Source: Mycetocola spongiae
GTDB taxonomy: Bacteria; Actinomycetota; Actinomycetes; Actinomycetales; Microbacteriaceae
Reading direction: 5' to 3'
Assembly (NCBI RefSeq): GCF_020424085.1
Contig: NZ_CP080203.1
Span: 1,798,001-1,862,000, forward strand
DNA length: 64,000 bases
How positions within the stretch are numbered: the first letter of the stretch is position 1; each line of letters starts with the position of its first letter. This document shows positions 40,864 to 49,178 of this stretch, in pieces. The notes beneath the pieces are model-generated. The model made no database searches. It was not told the DNA's origin and saw only the letters and a list, made by a program, of their open reading frames with translations. A program made the position numbers and the translations under genes.

Positions 40864-41239
40864 ACCCCTCCCGGCTCCTCCCCCACGGGCAACCTGGACA
40901 CCGTGCCCCGCGGGCGCACGGCTGCGTCCACCCGGCAAATAGGGATCCACCGCGGGCGTGCCCCCGGCCTTCACCTGGACGGCTCTGTCCGGTACGCCAG
41001 GAATCTACGTCAATTTGCGCCAGCCCACCCCGGCGCCATACGCCCGCCATCGCGGCAATGACGCGCGCGCGAGTTACTTCTTAATGAGACTTTTCAGAAC
41101 CCCCGACAGGCGTGACGGCAACGATCTTCGCGGGTTTATTGACTTGGATGGTCTTCTCAAAATGTCACACTAGAGTGGCACTATAGGCTCGCCGACGGCG
41201 GTCTCTCGCACCGAACTCAAAGGATAAAGCCACATCTAT
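40864..41239. other. Intergenic region before the XRE gene
   Basis: No convincing ORF. The right half has promoter-like elements: TTGACT, a later TATAGG, and an imperfect inverted repeat TGTCAC/GTGGCA around ACTAGA that could be an operator for the next HTH protein. The left half shows nothing recognisable. Confidence 0.4.
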
Positions 41240-41563
41240 ATGGCCTCACCATGTCAGGATGGCTTTCATGCTGAAGGCATGGAAAAGCCAAGGAAAAAGA
41301 AGCAGATCTCGTGGCAGGAATATGTCATCGAGCTGGGCACCTCGTTGCACAGGCTACGCATGGAGCGTGGCCTCAGCCAGGAGCAGGTGGCCTATGCCGC
41401 CGGCCTCAGTCGCTATACCTATCAAAAATTCGAAAAGGGCGAGTCAAGGCCCGGCACTCCGGCAAATCCCTCGCTCCAAAACGTCCTCGCGCTCTGCCAG
41501 GTATTTCAGGTGCACCTGGTTGACCTCCTGCCCGCCGCGGCCCCCGACCTCAGCGATAGGTAG
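41240..41563 (+). CDS. XRE family helix-turn-helix protein
   Basis: 107 residues (94 if the ATG 13 codons later is used; that one follows GAAGGC). The HTH_XRE fold runs from about 35 to 95: LHRLRMERGLSQEQVAYAAG, SRYTYQKFEKG and LQNVLALCQVFQVHLVDLLP. The KPRKKK stretch before it is basic. It resembles small regulators of mobile or stress genes, but no partner gene is visible. Neither start has an ideal ribosome site. Confidence 0.78.
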   Translation: MASPCQDGFHAEGMEKPRKKKQISWQEYVIELGTSLHRLRMERGLSQEQVAYAAGLSRYTYQKFEKGESRPGTPANPSLQNVLALCQVFQVHLVDLLPAAAPDLSDR

Positions 41564-41632
41564 CCCCCGGCGCACCGCCCGGCCCGAGTGTCGGGGGTTC
41601 GCCCTATCCTGGAACCGTGCCGGTGAAGGGCA

Positions 41633-42181
41633 ATGATGAATTCACCACGGAACCACCCGCAGTCCCGCACCACCCGGGTAGCGCCCAGCGCCGCCCGGCC
41701 CGTCGATTCCGAAGCCCCGCCCGAGGCCTCCCCCGAGGCTGCGCGGTGGCTCGACACCGTACCGGTTGTCGCCCGTTCCCCGCTCACGCGGCAGCTCGCG
41801 GCCCTGGAGATAGACCTCCTCCATCAGCCCGCCCAGCCCCCGGGCGAGGGCACCGTTGTGCTCAATACCGATGAACTGGGGGTGCTCCTGGAGCTCACCC
41901 CGGAGAGCGCGCTCCGCCTGGGCCGCGCGCTTCATGCCGCCGCTCCCCCGGTCGCCGCCCGCGCACCCGCATCGGTACCGGTATCGGATTCAGAGTTGTC
42001 CTCGGTATCGGTGCCGGGTTCGGTGCCGGTGCCGGTGCCGGTGCCGGCCGAGTCTCCGGCCGTTCCCCCCGCGGGTGCCTCCCGCACGCAATCGCCCGCC
42101 GGGGGCGTGGAGGGGCCGGGCACACCCGAGGGTCCGCCGCTCCCACCGGGGCCCGGCGGCGAGCCGCCCGACGCCGCTTAG
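41633..42181 (+). CDS. Hypothetical protein with Val-Pro repeat tail
   Basis: 182 residues. A central part (about 40-105) looks like folded helical protein (LTRQLAALEIDLL, LGVLLELTPESALRLGRAL); the tail is low complexity with (V-P)n and Pro/Gly-rich segments encoded by tandem GGTGCC units. Codon third positions are GC-rich, supporting this frame. GAAGGG lies just before the ATG pair. A competing GTG at 41617, in another frame, follows TATCCT by 6 nt, so a different true start or a frameshift is possible. No family is recognised. Confidence 0.5.
   Translation: MMNSPRNHPQSRTTRVAPSAARPVDSEAPPEASPEAARWLDTVPVVARSPLTRQLAALEIDLLHQPAQPPGEGTVVLNTDELGVLLELTPESALRLGRALHAAAPPVAARAPASVPVSDSELSSVSVPGSVPVPVPVPAESPAVPPAGASRTQSPAGGVEGPGTPEGPPLPPGPGGEPPDAA
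42003..42047 (+). repeat. 6-bp tandem repeat (GGTGCC)n within hypothetical gene
   Basis: Five GGTGCC units, one of them separated by GGGTTC, preceded by diverged GGTATC units. They encode alternating Val-Pro and are a likely slippage site with 6-bp, frame-preserving steps. Confidence 0.7.
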
Positions 42182-42234
42182 CCGCCCGATGACCCGTAGC
42201 AGCCCGGCGCCCCGCGGCCGCCCGGCAAAGGCCA

Positions 42235-42278
42235 GGGGCGGCCGGGCCGGCATCCCCAAATGCCGGCCCGACCGCCCC
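42235..42278. terminator. Hairpin between converging genes
   Basis: GGGGCGG-CC-GGGCCGGCAT pairs with ATGCCGGCCC-GA-CCGCCCC across a 6-nt loop. There is no T-run; it lies between the stops of the hypothetical gene and the AI-2E family permease gene. Confidence 0.6.
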
Positions 42279-42297
42279 GTGGAACGTGTGTTGTGCC

Positions 42298-43446
42298 CTA
42301 TGTCAGCTTCTTATCCTGACGCGGCCACACCACCTTCTGCACGATAATAATTGCCGAGGCCGCCACCGGGATGGCCACGAGCGCTCCGAGCACACCGCCG
42401 ATGCTTCCACCGGCCACCGCCGCAATCACCACGATTGCGCCGGGCACGGCCACGGCACGGCTCATAATGCGCGGGCTCAGCACATAGGCCTCGACCTGCA
42501 GATAAATAAGGTAGTAAATACCCGCGATGATCGCGAGCCGCGGCTCCACGGCCAGGCAGATCAGGGTATTCACCACCGAGGCACTCAGCGTACCCACGAG
42601 CGGAATCAGCGAGCCGATAAACGCAAAGAACGCCAGCAGGAACGGCAGGGGGGCGCCGATCACCGAGAACAGAATGAGGCTGAGGATACCGTTGATCAGG
42701 GCCAGCGATACCTGCCCCACCACGTATCGGCCCACCGCGCCGGTGATGTCATCCGAGATCTTGGCGAAGCCCGCGCGCTGATAGGCCGGGATAAACCGGT
42801 AGGCGGCCTGCTTCATCGAGCGCAGCGAGGCCATGAAGTACAGCGTCAGGATCATCACGATGATCGACCCGGTCACGCCACTGGCCACTCCCGCGCCCAC
42901 CTGTGCGATGCCGCCACCGATGGCCACCAGATTCTTGGGGTCCTTCAGAAACTCGGTGACTCCCTTAATGGCCTCGTTAATATCCACCGAGTCACCCAGC
43001 AGCTGCTGGATATTTTTCACAAAGTCATTTTTCTGGAACTCATTCGCGATGGACGGAAAATCGCGAATCAGATTGGAGGCCTGCTCCACGAGCAGCGGGA
43101 TCACGGCCAGCAGCAGCCCGGCGAAGGCACCCAGTACCACCAGCACCACCACGGAGATCGCGGCCGGTCGCGGCATCTTCTTTTCCAGCCAGGACACCAG
43201 CGGGTCCAGGCCAAGCGCGAGGAATAGGGCGATACCGATATAGATCAGCACCGTGCTGAGCTGGGTCACGACCCCGCCGATCACCAGTGCAACAAGCACA
43301 CCCAGGGTGCCCACCAGACCGATACGGAAGGAGTTCACCCGAACACCCGAGGATCCGTGCTCCTCCAGCACGTGCACGTCACCCACCCCGGGCGCCGCGC
43401 TCGACGCCGGAGACCCGGACGCGAGCGGAGTGTTTTTCTTTTTCAT
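42298..43446 (-). CDS. AI-2E family transporter
   Basis: 382 residues. A disordered N-terminus of about 40 residues, then seven or eight membrane helices and a helical amphipathic middle section (LIRDFPSIANEFQKNDF). The family phrases FFAFIGSLIPLVGTL and VEAYVLSPRIMSRAV identify the AI-2E/PerM group, whose members may export small molecules or exchange Na+/H+; the AI-2 link is not general. The ATG has GAGG at 6 nt; a longer reading has no support. Confidence 0.9.
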   Translation of the reverse strand: MKKKNTPLASGSPASSAAPGVGDVHVLEEHGSSGVRVNSFRIGLVGTLGVLVALVIGGVVTQLSTVLIYIGIALFLALGLDPLVSWLEKKMPRPAAISVVVLVVLGAFAGLLLAVIPLLVEQASNLIRDFPSIANEFQKNDFVKNIQQLLGDSVDINEAIKGVTEFLKDPKNLVAIGGGIAQVGAGVASGVTGSIIVMILTLYFMASLRSMKQAAYRFIPAYQRAGFAKISDDITGAVGRYVVGQVSLALINGILSLILFSVIGAPLPFLLAFFAFIGSLIPLVGTLSASVVNTLICLAVEPRLAIIAGIYYLIYLQVEAYVLSPRIMSRAVAVPGAIVVIAAVAGGSIGGVLGALVAIPVAASAIIIVQKVVWPRQDKKLT

Positions 43447-43894
43447 CTCAAACCTCGCTTTGCGGCGGGCCTGCGGCGACACCCTGTCGTCGCGGGAGGA
43501 CGGCCCCACAGGTCAATTGTGGCCCCGGTCCGAGGAAACACAAGGGATTCGGCCTTAAGAAACGCCTGTTTTGCCCCAAACGGGGGTGGCCACCCGCGTT
43601 CGCGCCCACCACACGGACCGGCCCCGGCCCACCCCGCGCAACACCGCCCCCGGCGGCCGCCCGCGCGGCCCCGAAACGACTACGAGCAAACACTGGGTGA
43701 ACTCTCAGCCGAAAACACCACTTCGGCCTAGCAATCGTTACCGGGACGTTATATATTCAAAGAGCGTTAGTTGTTTTGCTGTGACAACGACACGCGAAAT
43801 GTGATTGCAGGACACTCTTGGTGCAAGGGGAAGGGCCGGTCGTATGCCTCTACGACCGGCCCTTATGCATGTCCGCGGCGCCCCCGGAAGCCGG
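43447..43894. other. Long intergenic region with strong hairpin
   Basis: No ORF with coding character is seen. At 43831-43864 AAGGGCCGGTCGTA pairs perfectly with its complement (14 bp, 6-nt loop), without a T-run. Further left the DNA turns AT-rich with TATATT near 43750 and a GCAATC/GATTGC pair (43730/43804) that could close a structured RNA. The hairpin does not end any known gene, so a small RNA is possible. Confidence 0.4.
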
Positions 43895-43900
43895 TACCCT
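43895..43900 (+). promoter_or_regulatory. -10 box of leaderless membrane-protein promoter
   Basis: TACCCT, spacer TAGATA, ATG. Confidence 0.45.
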
Positions 43901-43906
43901 TAGATA

Positions 43907-44170
43907 ATGTCCACCGAACAGAGCGCAGCCCGCGAATCGCGACCCCTGAAGTTTTTGGGTGCCGCCTGCTTTGGCGGCGGCCTGCTGATCACCGCGGTGG
44001 GTATCCTGCTCATTTTGCTCGGGATCCTGAACGGGCCGTGGCCCCTTCTACTGGTGGGTATTCTGGCGATCATCGTGGGCCTGGGCACCGCTCTCTACGG
44101 CATGATCCTCCTCTATCGGGGGCTGACCGCCGCGATTCCGCGCACCCCCGCGACCGAACCGGAGGCCTAG
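43907..44170 (+). CDS. Small two-helix membrane protein
   Basis: 87 residues. Two hydrophobic segments (about 17-41 and 46-68) separated by NGPWP, with charged termini. No family is recognised. The ATG lies 6 nt after TACCCT. A MarR gene starts 2 nt beyond the stop and the photolyase gene overlaps the MarR stop, so three genes form one operon. Confidence 0.72.
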   Translation: MSTEQSAARESRPLKFLGAACFGGGLLITAVGILLILLGILNGPWPLLLVGILAIIVGLGTALYGMILLYRGLTAAIPRTPATEPEA

Positions 44171-44172
44171 TC

Positions 44173-44628
44173 GTGGGTACACCCGAGGATCCCGCGGTTG
44201 AGGCGTGGGAGTCACTCTTCCGCGCGCAGGTGGGCATCATGCGCCGCCTCGCGGAGGAGTTCCCGCTGAACGGGCTGAGCTTTAACTCCTATGACGTGCT
44301 GTTTACGCTTTCGCGCGAGCCCCGGCGCACCGCCCGTTTGCGGGACCTGAACCGGCTGGTGCTCCTGAGCCAGCCCAGCATGAGCCGGCTCATCGAAAAG
44401 CTCGTGGGTGAGGGGCTGGTCACCAAGGTGATCGATCCGGAAGATAAGCGCGGCGCGATCATCGCCATGACCGATCTGGGCTATCGCACGTACGTTCCGG
44501 CGGCGCGCGCCCATATGGAGACCATCCGTGAGCTTCTGGGCTCCGCGCTGTCCCCCGCCGAGCTGCATGTTTTGCGCGGGCTGACCGATCGACTGCGCTG
44601 CCCCGAGTCTGCCGAGGCCTGCGAATAA
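44173..44628 (+). CDS. MarR family transcriptional regulator
   Basis: 151 residues. The winged helix includes FNSYDVLFTLSREP, the recognition helix LLSQPSMSRLIEKLVGEGLV and the wing DPEDKRGAIIAMTD, with dimerisation helices at both ends. The GTG start has GGAGG at 7 nt, located in the end of the preceding gene. Its TAA shares a base with the photolyase ATG (TAATG). It may control the operon in response to oxidants or phenolics (family tendency only). Confidence 0.9.
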   Translation: MGTPEDPAVEAWESLFRAQVGIMRRLAEEFPLNGLSFNSYDVLFTLSREPRRTARLRDLNRLVLLSQPSMSRLIEKLVGEGLVTKVIDPEDKRGAIIAMTDLGYRTYVPAARAHMETIRELLGSALSPAELHVLRGLTDRLRCPESAEACE

Positions 44629-46082
44629 TGGGCCCCGTCACGCTGCTGTGGTTTCGGAAGGACCTGCGGGTCTCCGATAACCCGGCACTGACCGAGGCGA
44701 TTCGCCGCGGCGGCCCGGTGGTGGCCCTGTATCTGGACGAATCGGCCCCGGGCGCACCCGCGTCCGCCGCGGACGAGCCCTATCCCGAGGCGCTGCGTGG
44801 GCTCCGTTATACCCCCGGCGATGCCCCGCGCACCCCGGGTGGGGCCTCCCGCTGGTGGCTTGAGGGCAGCCTGCGGGCGCTACGCGCCGAGCTGGAACAA
44901 CTGAATATTCCGCTGATCCTGCGGCGGGGTGAGGCGGTGCAGATCGTTCCCGAGCTCTGCGCCGCGCTGGGCTGTTCGGGTGTGGCCTGGAACCGCCGCT
45001 ACGGGGCCGCCGAGGCGCGCATCGATGCCGCGGTCGCCGCCGCGCTCTCCGCGGCCGGGATCGCGAGCCGGGAGTATTCAGCACACCTCCTGCTGGAGCC
45101 CGAGGTGCTGCGCACTGGCGAGGGACGCCCCTATTCGGTCTTTACGCCGTTTTGGCGGCGTGCCCGCGAGGAGCTTTCGGCCCACCCGCCGCGCACCCCG
45201 CTGCCCGTGCCGCCCCCGGTAGTGGGCCCGGCACCGCGCGTGACCGGTGATGCGCTGGAGGACTGGGGTCTGCGCCCGAGCCGCCCCGATTGGGCCTCCG
45301 GTTGGGAAGATATTTGGAGCCCGGGTGAGCGCGGTGCGCGCGAGCGCCTCGAGGATTTCCTCGACGAGCGCGTGGCCGCCTATCGGGTGGATCGTGACCG
45401 ACCCGCTCGTGCGGGCACGTCGCGGCTCTCGGCGCACCTGGCGTTTGGTGAGATCAGCCCGCACCAGGTGTGGGAGGCCGTAGAGCATCACCGGCGCGCT
45501 CATCCCGGCGAGGGTACCGAGTTTTTGACCGAGATCGGCTGGCGCGAGTTTGCGCACTATCAGCTCACCCATTTCCCGGATCTTGCCGTGCGTAACTGGC
45601 GGCCCAGCTTCGCCCGTTTCCCGTGGCCCGAGGTGGATCCCGAGCTGCTGCGCGCGTGGCAGACCGGGACCACCGGGGTCCCGATCGTGGATGCCGGAAT
45701 GCGCGAGCTCTGGCAGACCGGGACCATGCATAACCGGGTGCGGATGATCGTGGCCTCCTTCCTCACCAAAAACCTCCTGATTCACTGGCGGCACGGTGAG
45801 GAGTGGTTCTGGGACACCCTCGTGGATGCCGATCCCGCGGCCAATGCGTTTAACTGGCAGTGGGTCGCCGGCAGCGGGGCCGATGCGGCCCCCTATTTCC
45901 GGATCTTCAACCCCGAGCTTCAGCGCCAAAAATTCGACCCCAACGAGGCCTATCTGCGGCGCTGGCTCCCCGAGTGGGACGCCGGGCTGCGCACCCCTCC
46001 GATCGTGGATCTACGGGCCTCGCGCGAGGCCGCCCTGGCCGCGTATCGCGAATCGCGCGAGCCCGCGGAACCCACCACCTAG
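44628..46082 (+). CDS. phr: Deoxyribodipyrimidine photolyase (class I)
   Basis: 484 residues. The N-terminal alpha/beta antenna domain begins LLWFRKDLRVSDNP and carries the WNRRY segment; the C-terminal helical FAD domain holds TSRLSAHLAFGEISPHQVW, the FAD/DNA-binding core EIGWREFAHYQL, MHNRVRMIVASFLTKNLL, DADPAANAFNWQWVAGSG and DAAPYFRIFNP. These are the CPD photolyase hallmarks; it repairs UV dimers with blue light. The final ~60 residues are typical. It is coupled to the MarR gene by one base. Confidence 0.95.
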   Translation: MGPVTLLWFRKDLRVSDNPALTEAIRRGGPVVALYLDESAPGAPASAADEPYPEALRGLRYTPGDAPRTPGGASRWWLEGSLRALRAELEQLNIPLILRRGEAVQIVPELCAALGCSGVAWNRRYGAAEARIDAAVAAALSAAGIASREYSAHLLLEPEVLRTGEGRPYSVFTPFWRRAREELSAHPPRTPLPVPPPVVGPAPRVTGDALEDWGLRPSRPDWASGWEDIWSPGERGARERLEDFLDERVAAYRVDRDRPARAGTSRLSAHLAFGEISPHQVWEAVEHHRRAHPGEGTEFLTEIGWREFAHYQLTHFPDLAVRNWRPSFARFPWPEVDPELLRAWQTGTTGVPIVDAGMRELWQTGTMHNRVRMIVASFLTKNLLIHWRHGEEWFWDTLVDADPAANAFNWQWVAGSGADAAPYFRIFNPELQRQKFDPNEAYLRRWLPEWDAGLRTPPIVDLRASREAALAAYRESREPAEPTT

Positions 46083-46103
46083 CGCCGTCGGCGCGCCCCA
46101 CCC

Positions 46104-46757
46104 CTAGGCGCGGCGGATATGTCCCGCGCGCTGCGCCGCCACCACCGCGGCCTGGCGGTTGCTCACGCCGAGCTTGGTGAAGATATGGGCCAGATGGGAT
46201 TTTACGGTGGTCTCGCTGATATGCAGGGCGCGGCCGATCTCGCGATTGGACAGGCCCTCCGAGGCCAGCGTAAGCACCTCGATCTCGCGGGTGCTCGGGG
46301 CCGAATGCGGCGCACTCACGCGCGCCACGAGCCGCCCGGCCACCGCGGGGCCCAGCACCGTCTGGCCGCGCACGGCATTGCGGATCGCGCTCAGCAGGTC
46401 CTCGGGAGGGGCATCCTTCAGGAGATAACCAGCGGCCCCCGCCTCAATCGCGCCCAGAATATCGGCATCGGAATCATAATTGGTGAGGATTAGCACGCGC
46501 GGCGGATTCTCCAGCGCCGCAAGCTCCCGGGTGGCGTCGATCCCCGTGGGCTGCCCCTCCCCGAAGCTCAGGTCCAGGAGCACCAGATCGGGCCGGAAGC
46601 GTGCGGCATGCGCGAGCACCTCGCGCACCGTGGCGGCCTCGGCCACCACCTGAATATCGGGGGCGGTGCCCAGCACCGCGGCAAGCCCCGCCCGGACGAT
46701 GGGGTGATCATCGGCCATCACCACCCGGATCTGTGGATCCACGCTCTCCCCGTTCAC
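46104..46757 (-). CDS. NarL/LuxR-type response regulator
   Basis: 217 residues. Receiver domain with the acidic pair MADDHP (D16, D17), phosphoacceptor D62 in VLLDLSF, the T/S of LILTNYD and the K of YLLKDA. The HTH_LuxR domain at about 150-215 has LSNREIGRALHISETTVKSH. The GTG overlaps the histidine kinase TGA by four bases. It likely controls the divergent ABC exporter genes. Confidence 0.94.
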   Translation of the reverse strand: MNGESVDPQIRVVMADDHPIVRAGLAAVLGTAPDIQVVAEAATVREVLAHAARFRPDLVLLDLSFGEGQPTGIDATRELAALENPPRVLILTNYDSDADILGAIEAGAAGYLLKDAPPEDLLSAIRNAVRGQTVLGPAVAGRLVARVSAPHSAPSTREIEVLTLASEGLSNREIGRALHISETTVKSHLAHIFTKLGVSNRQAAVVAAQRAGHIRRA

Positions 46758-47932
46758 TCGGATTCCCCAAAACGCGCCGTGACCGAGGTCCCCTCGCCCG
46801 GCGCGCTCTCCACCGTGAGTGTACCGCCGAGCTCCGCAATGCGCTGCCGCATCGCGATCAACCCAAAGGAGCCGCCCGCGGCCCGCTCGGCCAGGGCATC
46901 CGGGTCAAAGCCCACACCATCGTCCACCACATCGAGGATCACCTCGTCATTCAGATACGTGAGGGTGACATCGGCCCGCCCCGCGCGCGCATGCCGCACC
47001 ACATTGGCCAGCGCACCCTGCGCAATCCGCAACAGGCCGGTTTTCACCACCGTGCTCAGATCGCTCGGCTCGCCCGATTCATGCAGGTTCACCGCGATCC
47101 CCGACTGCGCCGCGGTGGTATCCGCCAGCCGCGTCAGCGCCTCGGACAGGCTCGCCCCGGTCATCGCCGGGGGCGCCAACTCATCAATCAACCCGCGGGT
47201 CTCGGCGAGCGCTAGCGCCGCCGCCTCGCGCGCACGCCGAACATGCGTCATCGCGCGCTCCGGCTGCGCGCTGCCCTCGCGCTCCGCGGCATGCAAGAGC
47301 AGCTGAATGCTGGAGAGCCCCTGCGCCACGGTGTCGTGAATATCGCGCGCCAGCCGCTCGCGCTCGGCAAGTTTCCCGGCCTCGCGTTCGGTTGCGGCCA
47401 GGCGCTCACGCGCGGCCATGAGCTCCCCGATCAGCCGCTCCCGGTTCTCCCCCTCGCGCACAAGCCCCTGATAGCCCAGCCCAATCGCCACGGCAATGCC
47501 CGCACCGATCAGGGGGCCCACCACCCCGGCAATCGAGAAGGAACCGTGCACCGCTATCGCGAGGATCGACACCACCGCGGACACGGCCACGGCACTCAGC
47601 GCCCCGGTGCGCGGCAGCAGCGCGAGATATAAAAAGAACAGCGGGAACACCAGATAGGCGGCATCCGGACTCAGCCAGATCAGGGTGGCCCAGAGCGCGG
47701 TGAGCGTGCCCAGCCAGGCGGCCACCGCCACCGAATAGCCCTCGGGCCTGCCCCACCAGATCCCCGCGAGATAGAGGCCCAGAAACAGGATGCCCAGTAT
47801 CAGCACGGGAACGGGTGCGCGGCCCACACCAAACGCGGCGCGGAGGATCACAAATACACTCAGCGCCACAACAAGAAGGTGCAGCCCGGTGCGCAGCCCC
47901 GCCGAGACCGGTCTACTCACCGTATTGGCCAT
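46754..47932 (-). CDS. Sensor histidine kinase (HisKA_3 type)
   Basis: 392 residues. Five or six N-terminal membrane segments with almost no loops (about 13-155), a coiled-coil linker to 195, then the DHp phosphoacceptor H199 in ARDIHDTVAQGLSS and an HATPase_c domain with NVVRHARAG (N box), VVDDGVGFD (G1) and GSFGLIAMRQRI (G2). The membrane-buried sensor suits detection of cell-envelope stress or hydrophobic antimicrobials. The start follows TAGGGT by 6 nt. It pairs with the response regulator encoded next. Confidence 0.94.
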   Translation of the reverse strand: MANTVSRPVSAGLRTGLHLLVVALSVFVILRAAFGVGRAPVPVLILGILFLGLYLAGIWWGRPEGYSVAVAAWLGTLTALWATLIWLSPDAAYLVFPLFFLYLALLPRTGALSAVAVSAVVSILAIAVHGSFSIAGVVGPLIGAGIAVAIGLGYQGLVREGENRERLIGELMAARERLAATEREAGKLAERERLARDIHDTVAQGLSSIQLLLHAAEREGSAQPERAMTHVRRAREAAALALAETRGLIDELAPPAMTGASLSEALTRLADTTAAQSGIAVNLHESGEPSDLSTVVKTGLLRIAQGALANVVRHARAGRADVTLTYLNDEVILDVVDDGVGFDPDALAERAAGGSFGLIAMRQRIAELGGTLTVESAPGEGTSVTARFGESE

Positions 47933-47938
47933 GCCCCC

Positions 47939-47944
47939 ACCCTA
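47939..47944 (-). promoter_or_regulatory. -10 box of the kinase-regulator operon
   Basis: TAGGGT, spacer GGGGGC, ATG; leaderless type. Confidence 0.5.
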
Positions 47945-48107
47945 CGCTCCGCGGCCGCCCGCGCGTATCCCTCAAAAGGTGTAACCGGGATTACATCCAT
48001 CGCTTCCGGGTATGCCCGGGTGGCCGATGAGGGAACGGGGAAAAGCGCGGAGAGTGGAATCCTGGCCACTTTGCCAGATCCCCTCCAGAGAAAGCGAGCC
48101 GCAACCC

Positions 48108-49178
48108 ATGTTTGTAGCCTGGCGCGATATTCGATTTGCCACGGGCAGATTTGTCCTGATCGGCAGCGTGGTCACCCTGATCACCATCCTGGTCGGTTTC
48201 CTCAGCGGCCTGACCGCGGGGCTGGCCAATCAGAATATCTCCGCGATCACCGGCCTCGATGCCGATCGCATCGTTTTCTCCCAGCCCGCCGATAGCTCGG
48301 CCGATCCGAGCTTCGCCGATTCCTCGGTCACCGCCGCACAGGCCGAGGATTGGGCCCGGGCCGAGGGCATCTCCCGCGTGGAGCCGCTGGGTATCGTGCA
48401 GTCCCGGCTCACCGCCGGCGCCCGCGTCTCGGGCGTCTCGCTCTTTGGGGTGCAGCCCTCGTTTGGTGAGCTCGCCCCCGCGGCCGGATCCGTCACGCTC
48501 GGGGAGAGCATCGCCCGGGACCTGGCCGTGGAGCCCGGGGATGCGGTGGCGCTCTCGGGTCACGACCTCACGGTATCCGCGGTGGTCCCCGATCAGTGGT
48601 TCAGCCATACCTCCGTGGCCTGGCTGAATATCGAGGACTGGCGCTCGGCCATGGCCCGCGGCGGCGAGGCCCCCTTCGCGAGCGTGCTCGCCGTGAGCGC
48701 CTCCGGCTCGCCCGATTGGACCGCCCTGGACTCCGCCACCGATACGGTTTCCGCGGATGTGCTCGGCTCGCTCCTGAATATCGGCTCGTTCCGCTCCGAG
48801 ATCGGTTCGCTGCTGCTCATGGTGGGGATGCTCTTTGGCATTTCAGCGCTCGTGATCGGCGCCTTTTTCACCGTCTGGACCATCCAACGCTCGGGCGATA
48901 TCGCCGTGCTGAAGGCGCTCGGCGCCGGCACCGGCCGGCTCGTCCGGGATGCGCTGGGCCAGGCCCTCGTGGTGCTCCTGGCCGGCGTGGGCCTGGGCAT
49001 GCTCGTGACCGTGGGCCTCGGCCTCCTCGCCGGAAGCGTGTTGCCCTTTGTGCTGAGCCCCCTCACCACGCTGCTCCCCGCGCTAGCGATGATCCTGCTC
49101 GGCCTGGCCGGCGCCGGATTTGCCCTGCGCTCCGTCCTATCCACCGATCCCCTGACAGCCCTGGGAGGCACCCGATGA
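48108..49178 (+). CDS. ABC transporter permease, FtsX/MacB type
   Basis: 356 residues. One N-terminal membrane helix (about 18-40), a ~200-residue extracytoplasmic domain, and three C-terminal helices with the FtsX core (LVIGAFFTVWTIQRSGDIAVLKALG, in parts). It resembles DevC-type exporters used for lipids, peptides or drug resistance. The gene is divergent from the two-component system (175-bp gap), a common arrangement in which the sensor controls the exporter. Its ribosome site is weak. The stop overlaps the ATPase start. Confidence 0.9.
   Translation: MFVAWRDIRFATGRFVLIGSVVTLITILVGFLSGLTAGLANQNISAITGLDADRIVFSQPADSSADPSFADSSVTAAQAEDWARAEGISRVEPLGIVQSRLTAGARVSGVSLFGVQPSFGELAPAAGSVTLGESIARDLAVEPGDAVALSGHDLTVSAVVPDQWFSHTSVAWLNIEDWRSAMARGGEAPFASVLAVSASGSPDWTALDSATDTVSADVLGSLLNIGSFRSEIGSLLLMVGMLFGISALVIGAFFTVWTIQRSGDIAVLKALGAGTGRLVRDALGQALVVLLAGVGLGMLVTVGLGLLAGSVLPFVLSPLTTLLPALAMILLGLAGAGFALRSVLSTDPLTALGGTR

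Noticed and set aside
40958-41173. 71-codon plus-strand open frame before the XRE gene
   Set aside because: No ribosome site, mixed composition, and it covers promoter-like elements; not supported as a gene.
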